Part shown: positions 60,151 to 64,000 of the stretch, piece after piece | Layout: every line of letters starts with the position of its first letter | Position numbering within the stretch: the first letter of the stretch is position 1 | NCBI GenBank assembly: GCA_021771035.1 | Contig: JAETPU010000004.1 | Coordinates: 113,796-177,795, forward strand | DNA from: Marvinbryantia formatexigens | Lineage (GTDB): Bacteria; Bacillota; Clostridia; Oscillospirales; Ruminococcaceae | DNA: 64,000 bases | Reading direction: 5' to 3' | The notes under the pieces: model-generated | Told to the model about the DNA's origin: nothing | What the model saw: the letters and a program-made list of their open reading frames with translations, nothing else | Database searches by the model: none | Made by a program: the position numbers and the translations under genes

Positions 60151-60423
60151 ATGCACATCAGCTATAAACCACTCTGGCACACACTGTTAGAGCGTGATAT
60201 GAGAAAAGAGGATTTAAGGCTTGCCGCTGGTATGACAACAAATATGATTGCCAACATGAGCAAAGAGGGAAAGCACATCAGCATGGATACATTAGCCCGT
60301 ATCTGCGAAACGCTGAATTGTGAGATTACCGATGTGATTGAGTTAGTACCAGACGAGCCTGCTTCCACAGGAGGTAAGGAACATGAGAGAATTGAAACCA
60401 CGAATAACGGAAAACGGAATTGA
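60151..60423 (+). CDS. Small XRE (Cro/CI) regulator
   Basis: A 90-residue protein with the helix-turn-helix LLERDMRKEDLRLAAGMTTN, IANMSKEGKHISMDTLARIC and ETLNCEITDVIELVPDE, the common mobile-element Cro/CI type. The start is the ATG at 60151; the frame upstream covers the promoter. It overlaps tnpV by 41 bases and may repress the palindromic promoter ahead of it. Confidence 0.85.
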   Translation: MHISYKPLWHTLLERDMRKEDLRLAAGMTTNMIANMSKEGKHISMDTLARICETLNCEITDVIELVPDEPASTGGKEHERIETTNNGKRN

Positions 60424-60760
60424 TTATATCCTTGTCGGAGATTACTACATCCCGGACTTGAAACTGCCGGAGGAACACCGCCCTATTGGAAAGTACGGAC
60501 GGATGCACCGGGAATATTTAAGGGAAGTCCACCCAGCCAGATTGAATACATTGATACTGACCGGAGAATTGTGGACATATCTTGCAGACCTGAACGAACA
60601 GGCACAGGAACGGTTAGACACCATCATGGAGCAGATGAAAACTGCCGAGGGCATAACCGAGGAATTGAAGCGTACCCAACAAATGGAATGGGTACAGCGT
60701 TGCAATAACATTCATAGTCGGGCAGAAGAAATTATTTTGCATGAGATGATTTATTCATAA
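60383..60760 (+). CDS. tnpV: TnpV transposon-encoded protein
   Basis: A 125-residue protein of the TnpV family, found in Tn4451-like and other Clostridial mobile elements: ITENGIDYILVGDYYIPDLK, GKYGRMHREYLREVHPARLN and MEWVQRCNNIHSRAEEIILH. Its biochemical role is unknown. GGAGG lies 8 bases before the ATG. It marks this end of the window as mobile-element DNA. Confidence 0.88.
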   Translation: MRELKPRITENGIDYILVGDYYIPDLKLPEEHRPIGKYGRMHREYLREVHPARLNTLILTGELWTYLADLNEQAQERLDTIMEQMKTAEGITEELKRTQQMEWVQRCNNIHSRAEEIILHEMIYS

Positions 60761-60811
60761 TGGTACGGTAGAATGATTATAACAAATTAGAATTTGTGTG
60801 AGGATTTTAGA

Positions 60812-61573
60812 ATGAAAGATTGGTTTACAATAGACAAGATAGATGAGAATACCTATATAGTCAGCGAATACCGCCATTGGGAGGAAACGCATTGTTATCT
60901 TTTGAACGGTACAGAGCGAAGTTTGTTGATTGATACCGGACTGGGCATTTGTAATATTTCTGAGATTATAAAAGAATTAACCGATAAGCCCGTCACAGCT
61001 ATTGCCACGCACATTCATTGGGACCATATTGGAGGACACAAGTATTATCCCAATTTTTACGCACACGAAGCGGAACTGAATTGGCTTAACGGTGGTTTTC
61101 CGCAGCCGTTAGATGCAATTAAAGAATATGTGGTTGACCGTTGTGAACTGCCAGATGATTTTCATATCAGTGAATATGAGTTTTTTCAAGGAAAACCGAC
61201 TAAAGTATTACGTGGTGGTGAGCATATCGACTTAGGTGGAAGAACAGTTGAAGTCCTTCATACCCCCGGACACGCACCAGGACATATGTGCTTTTGGGAA
61301 GCAAAAACAGGCTATCTATTTACTGGCGATTTGGTTTATAAGGACACTTTGACAGCATGGTTTCCCTCTACCGACCCGGATGCTTATTTGAAATCAATCG
61401 AAACAGTAGTTGCCCTTCCCGCAAAAAGAGTTTTCCCTGCACATCACTCCTTAGATATACAGCCGGAAATTTTAACTCGTATGCAAAAGGCTTTTCGAGA
61501 ACTAAAGGCAAATGGACAGCTTCATCATGGTAGCGGTACATTTGATTATGGGGATTGGTCAGTATGGCTATAA
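60812..61573 (+). CDS. MBL-fold metallo-hydrolase
   Basis: A 253-residue metallo-beta-lactamase-fold protein with the HxHxDH motif in ATHIHWDHIGGHKYY, the following His in LHTPGHAPGHMCFWE, the bridging Asp in LFTGDLVYKD and the last His in VFPAHHSLD. The set of metal ligands is complete. The substrate is not readable. GAGGA precedes the ATG at 60812. The gene is more AT-rich than the chromosome to the left and probably travels with the mobile segment as cargo. Confidence 0.9.
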   Translation: MKDWFTIDKIDENTYIVSEYRHWEETHCYLLNGTERSLLIDTGLGICNISEIIKELTDKPVTAIATHIHWDHIGGHKYYPNFYAHEAELNWLNGGFPQPLDAIKEYVVDRCELPDDFHISEYEFFQGKPTKVLRGGEHIDLGGRTVEVLHTPGHAPGHMCFWEAKTGYLFTGDLVYKDTLTAWFPSTDPDAYLKSIETVVALPAKRVFPAHHSLDIQPEILTRMQKAFRELKANGQLHHGSGTFDYGDWSVWL

Positions 61574-61650
61574 AGCAACTTCCAGTTGATCTGTCCGATA
61601 AACTTATCCATGAAAGCGATTCAGCCAGCCGGTTCCGGCTGGCTGTTCTG

Positions 61651-61974
61651 TTATTCCTTATACTCCAACACCGCTTTTATCATGGCAAATGTAAGCTCCT
61701 GCTTGCTGGGAGAAGTATCTTTCCAGAGTGCTTCTATCTCCCGGATGGCGCTGATTTCGTTTTCTTCCAGTTCGTCTTGTAGAAGATAATCCGGCGAGAT
61801 TTTCAGAGCTTTGCAAATGTCTATGAATACCGACAGGCTGGGCATTTTTACGCCGCCCTCAATCTGCCGGAGATAAGTAGCGTTGATATTGCACATTTCC
61901 GAAAGACGGTCAGCAGTTAAGCCCCTGTCTTTCTTTACTGCGTTGATACGCTTTCCTAATCCGTTCTTTTCCAT
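61651..61974 (-). CDS. XRE-family regulator
   Basis: A 107-residue Cro/CI regulator: GKRINAVKKDRGLTADRLSE, MCNINATYLRQIEGGVKMPS and VFIDICKALKISPDYLLQDE, followed by a short C-terminal tail. It is divergent from the membrane protein gene at 62110, and the intervening 135 bases contain direct repeats that could be its operators. The start is at 61974, 9 bases after a GTG. Confidence 0.87.
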   Translation of the reverse strand: MEKNGLGKRINAVKKDRGLTADRLSEMCNINATYLRQIEGGVKMPSLSVFIDICKALKISPDYLLQDELEENEISAIREIEALWKDTSPSKQELTFAMIKAVLEYKE

Positions 61975-61992
61975 AGTCCACACCTATCTATT

Positions 61993-62085
61993 AGATATTA
62001 GCTGTCAGTTATCATTTTGTACTCTTTAAGACTATAATATGATTGCCGTTTTCAATAGCTTCTGTTAGACTATAAGATATTAGCT
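61993..62085. promoter_or_regulatory. Divergent control region with direct repeats
   Basis: AGATATTAGCT occurs at 61993-62003 and 62075-62085, and between them TTAAGACTATAATAT and TTAGACTATAAGAT repeat each other (about 62018 and 62066). The spacing and position between an XRE gene and its divergent neighbour suggest repressor sites with overlapping promoters. Confidence 0.45.
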
Positions 62086-62109
62086 TGTGGCTTGTTGGAG
62101 GGTACGGAT

Positions 62110-62928
62110 ATGAAGAATATATGGAGAAAAATGCGGGACTGTTGGCTGGATTTCTGGGAAGATGATGAACTGGACATGGATAAAAAACATTTAAGCCAGC
62201 ATGACAAGCGTTCCCTGCTTTATGGCGGTTTTATGATAGGGGTTGCTACATTTGGACTTTTCTCAATCGGTATTATAGCCGGGAATATATGGACGAACCA
62301 TCAAAACCAGAAAGATATGGAAGAATTTTTAGGGACAGTTGTTACTTACATGGCAACCGCCACTGATGATGAATATGAGGAAATTGCTCAAACCATCTGG
62401 CATGATTTGGTGTACAGCCAGTATGGACAGGATGTCGAAAACCTTATCCGCTATATCCCGAATACGGCTGACGGTTGCTGTCTGGAACGGGAGCTACCGG
62501 AGCGTATCAATCTGGTTTTCCTAAATACCGGTGCAGCCTATGGGTTGGAAATATTCGATAATACCGAGCCGATTGAGAGCCAACGGGAAAGAGGCAGCAC
62601 AATGATTACCTCTGGATATGATGAAATCAGCGAAGCTCACTTAATGATGATGTCAAATCCCAATAGCGGCAGCGCTACCGCTTCCATTGACCGGGGACGG
62701 GGCATTGTGAGCGCCCACAAAATGAAAACACATTTTTGTGATGATTGTATCCGGGAAATCCTGACTATTGTTGAAGATGAATTTATAGACGAAGCTGTGA
62801 TTTATGACGCAGAGGAAAAGACCTTTTACCCTGTCACAGAAGGGGACTTGCAAATCGGGGACTATGCTTTCCACACTTACTATGAGGATGGCAGCTATGA
62901 AATAGAAATTGCATATACCGGCGAATAA
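62110..62928 (+). CDS. Membrane-anchored protein of unknown function on the mobile segment
   Basis: A 272-residue protein with an acidic cytoplasmic start (WEDDELDMDKKHLSQHDKRS), one membrane helix at about residues 42-62, and a 200-residue outer part that contains CCLERELPE, a paired CDDCI motif and many acidic residues. I recognise no family. GGAGG lies 8 bases before the ATG at 62110. It is probably under the divergent XRE regulator. Such proteins are frequent cargo in Clostridial integrative elements. Confidence 0.65.
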   Translation: MKNIWRKMRDCWLDFWEDDELDMDKKHLSQHDKRSLLYGGFMIGVATFGLFSIGIIAGNIWTNHQNQKDMEEFLGTVVTYMATATDDEYEEIAQTIWHDLVYSQYGQDVENLIRYIPNTADGCCLERELPERINLVFLNTGAAYGLEIFDNTEPIESQRERGSTMITSGYDEISEAHLMMMSNPNSGSATASIDRGRGIVSAHKMKTHFCDDCIREILTIVEDEFIDEAVIYDAEEKTFYPVTEGDLQIGDYAFHTYYEDGSYEIEIAYTGE

Positions 62929-62930
62929 AA

Positions 62931-62975
62931 GACGCTGCCGTTGTAGGAACACCCATTCCCACAACGGCAGTTTTC
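62931..62975. terminator. Terminator between convergent genes
   Basis: CTGCCGTTGT / ACAACGGCAG stem with a 16-base loop and a short T-run, placed between the stops of the membrane protein gene and the convergent XRE gene. Confidence 0.75.
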
Positions 62976-63792
62976 ATTTCCAAGGTCTGCGCCGGAAATT
63001 CATGCCGGAGTGTTTGATAAGCGGGGACTTGCGGAACAGCTTTTTCAAGGTGGTGCGTTCTTCTTCCGAGAGCCGCTTATATTTAAGCTGGAACGCCTTG
63101 CAGAATATCTCTGTAAATTGCTGCACCCTGTCCCCCGGCGATTGCATAGCCTTTTGGACTTCCCGGATCAGCTCATCGGCGGGCGTGGTATCCGGCGCAC
63201 TTTCACTGTCATTTTCGTGTGCCTTGCGTATGTCATGGAGAATGGTGTCCCATGTTTTATGTGTCACATGGCAGAAAAAATCTTCTTCCTCTACCTGACA
63301 GGCTTCCAATACTTTGATTGCCCGGTCTGCCGCCGCTTCGGGATGTGCTTCCAGTATCATAGCCCGCACAGCAGCCAGCGAACTGTTCATGTCATGGAAA
63401 CGCATGGTTGCTATCCCGTCCACATAGATTTCTGCGTCTGCCAGCAGTTCCCGGAATTTTTCATGGGAGATAATCTCACACAGCAGCCGGTTGTTGAAGC
63501 GTTCGCTTTTCAGAAGTTCCACAACTTCATCATTGATACGCAGCTCCGTAAGTTCTATATTTTCTGGATTGCGGTTGTCTGTCCTGCAAAGCAGATAATC
63601 GGTGGACACCTGATAAAAGTCTGCCAGTTTTAAGATACTTCCGTGGTTGATTTCCTTGCAGCCCTCTGTTGATTCATAACTTCCGAGAGCAGATTTTGAA
63701 ATGCCAACGGCAGCTTCCAGTTCTTCCAAACTTAAATGACGCTCCACCCGTAAATCTTTCATTCTTTCGGGAATGGAAACATTGCACTTCAT
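62974..63792 (-). CDS. XRE-family regulator with long C-terminal domain
   Basis: A 272-residue protein: helix-turn-helix at the N-terminus (MKDLRVERHLSLEELEAAVG, ISKSALGSYESTEGCKEINH, LADFYQVSTDYLLC), then about 200 residues of mainly helical sequence with RINDEVVELLKSERFNNRLL and VEEEDFFCHVTHKTWDTILH. This size and layout are typical of regulators carried by Tn916/ICE-like elements. The effector part is unknown. Confidence 0.88.
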   Translation of the reverse strand: MKCNVSIPERMKDLRVERHLSLEELEAAVGISKSALGSYESTEGCKEINHGSILKLADFYQVSTDYLLCRTDNRNPENIELTELRINDEVVELLKSERFNNRLLCEIISHEKFRELLADAEIYVDGIATMRFHDMNSSLAAVRAMILEAHPEAAADRAIKVLEACQVEEEDFFCHVTHKTWDTILHDIRKAHENDSESAPDTTPADELIREVQKAMQSPGDRVQQFTEIFCKAFQLKYKRLSEEERTTLKKLFRKSPLIKHSGMNFRRRPWK

Positions 63793-63923
63793 AAGGTTCA
63801 GCCCCTTTCCAGCGGCATATATGTCCGCTGGATTTATTATAACATACTATTTCCGCAATCGTGGAAATTTCTGATTTTTACCCTTAATTCCTACTTTGTG
63901 GACATACGGCACAGGGCACAAAA

Positions 63924-64000
63924 ATGTTCTATGATACAGGTAGTTCATCGATGGATTATTCCAATCGAATGACCAGCCTGTGTGGGATATGCTTCCCCGG
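63924..64000 (+). CDS. Possible start of a rightward gene, cut by the window end
   Basis: An ATG at 63924 opens a frame (MFYDTGSSSMDYSNRMTSLC) that runs to the edge. No clear ribosome binding site precedes it (an ACAGGGC is the best match), and another in-frame ATG follows at residue 10. It may be the next gene of the mobile element, or nothing. The sequence 63793-63923 is AT-rich and holds the presumed promoter of the leftward XRE gene. Confidence 0.25.
   Translation, partial: MFYDTGSSSMDYSNRMTSLCGICFP

Overview
The window is a GC-rich chromosome segment of a spore-forming, anaerobic member of the Clostridia, most likely order Oscillospirales (Ruminococcaceae-like). The evidence is a Gram-positive-type dcw cluster (mraZ, rsmH, ftsL-like, PASTA-PBP, murE, murF, mraY, ftsW, murG), a YtaF-type sporulation membrane protein, a leucine T-box, a split purine pathway and strong AGGAGG ribosome binding sites. 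The species cannot be fixed from the sequence alone. Layout: 0-2.7 kb, ssb-rpsF, galU and a zinc-finger membrane protein; 2.9-4.0 kb, prfB; 4.2-5.5 kb, an ECF sigma factor with an overlapping membrane protein; 5.9-12.7 kb, single-gene units (methyltransferase, amidohydrolase, LysR, a CofE-type ligase, a DUF2975/HTH pair, rlmA); 12.8-14.8 kb, a truncated murA and an 0.8 kb array of hairpin modules; 14.8-25.9 kb, the dcw operon, read leftward from a promoter with a four-repeat MraZ box; 26.3-29.8 kb, tRNA-Trp, a low-GC acetyltransferase gene and a TetR-ABC cassette whose ATPase is frameshifted; 30.2-41.3 kb, the potassium-stress locus kdpDE and kdpFABC; 41.8-47.4 kb, metabolic singletons and a PASTA pseudokinase; 47.5-49.5 kb, an acyl-CoA synthetase under a T-box; 49.5-57.7 kb, the purine operon; 57.9 kb, a small Cys-rich ORF with its own promoter and terminator; 58.1-59.7 kb, an SPFH/NfeD pair; 60.1-64.0 kb, a more AT-rich mobile-element segment (TnpV, three XRE regulators, an MBL hydrolase). 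How the parts work together: the dcw genes make lipid II and the division/spore peptidoglycan machinery. KdpDE probably controls both its own operon and kdpFABC, because the same 11-bp direct-repeat box lies exactly 61 bp upstream of each -10. The pur operon converts PRPP to IMP with two departures from the textbook: bifunctional PurH is replaced by a stand-alone AICAR transformylase plus a PurO-type IMP cyclohydrolase, and PurF starts Met-Gly-Gly instead of Met-Cys-Gly. The T-box has a CUC (Leu) specifier, which suggests that the acyl-CoA ligase serves leucine supply, perhaps by activating isovalerate. The most likely undescribed element is a family of about 100-bp intergenic modules, present as tandem pairs directly 5' of three unrelated leftward genes (amidohydrolase, murE, CPBP protease). 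Each module carries two stem-loops that vary by paired substitutions between copies; five of the six also have an extended -10 on the gene strand followed by a palindrome. This looks like a shared promoter plus structured leader, or a mobile repeat with that content. A second, unrelated hairpin family forms the array at 13.7-14.5 kb between murG and the broken murA.
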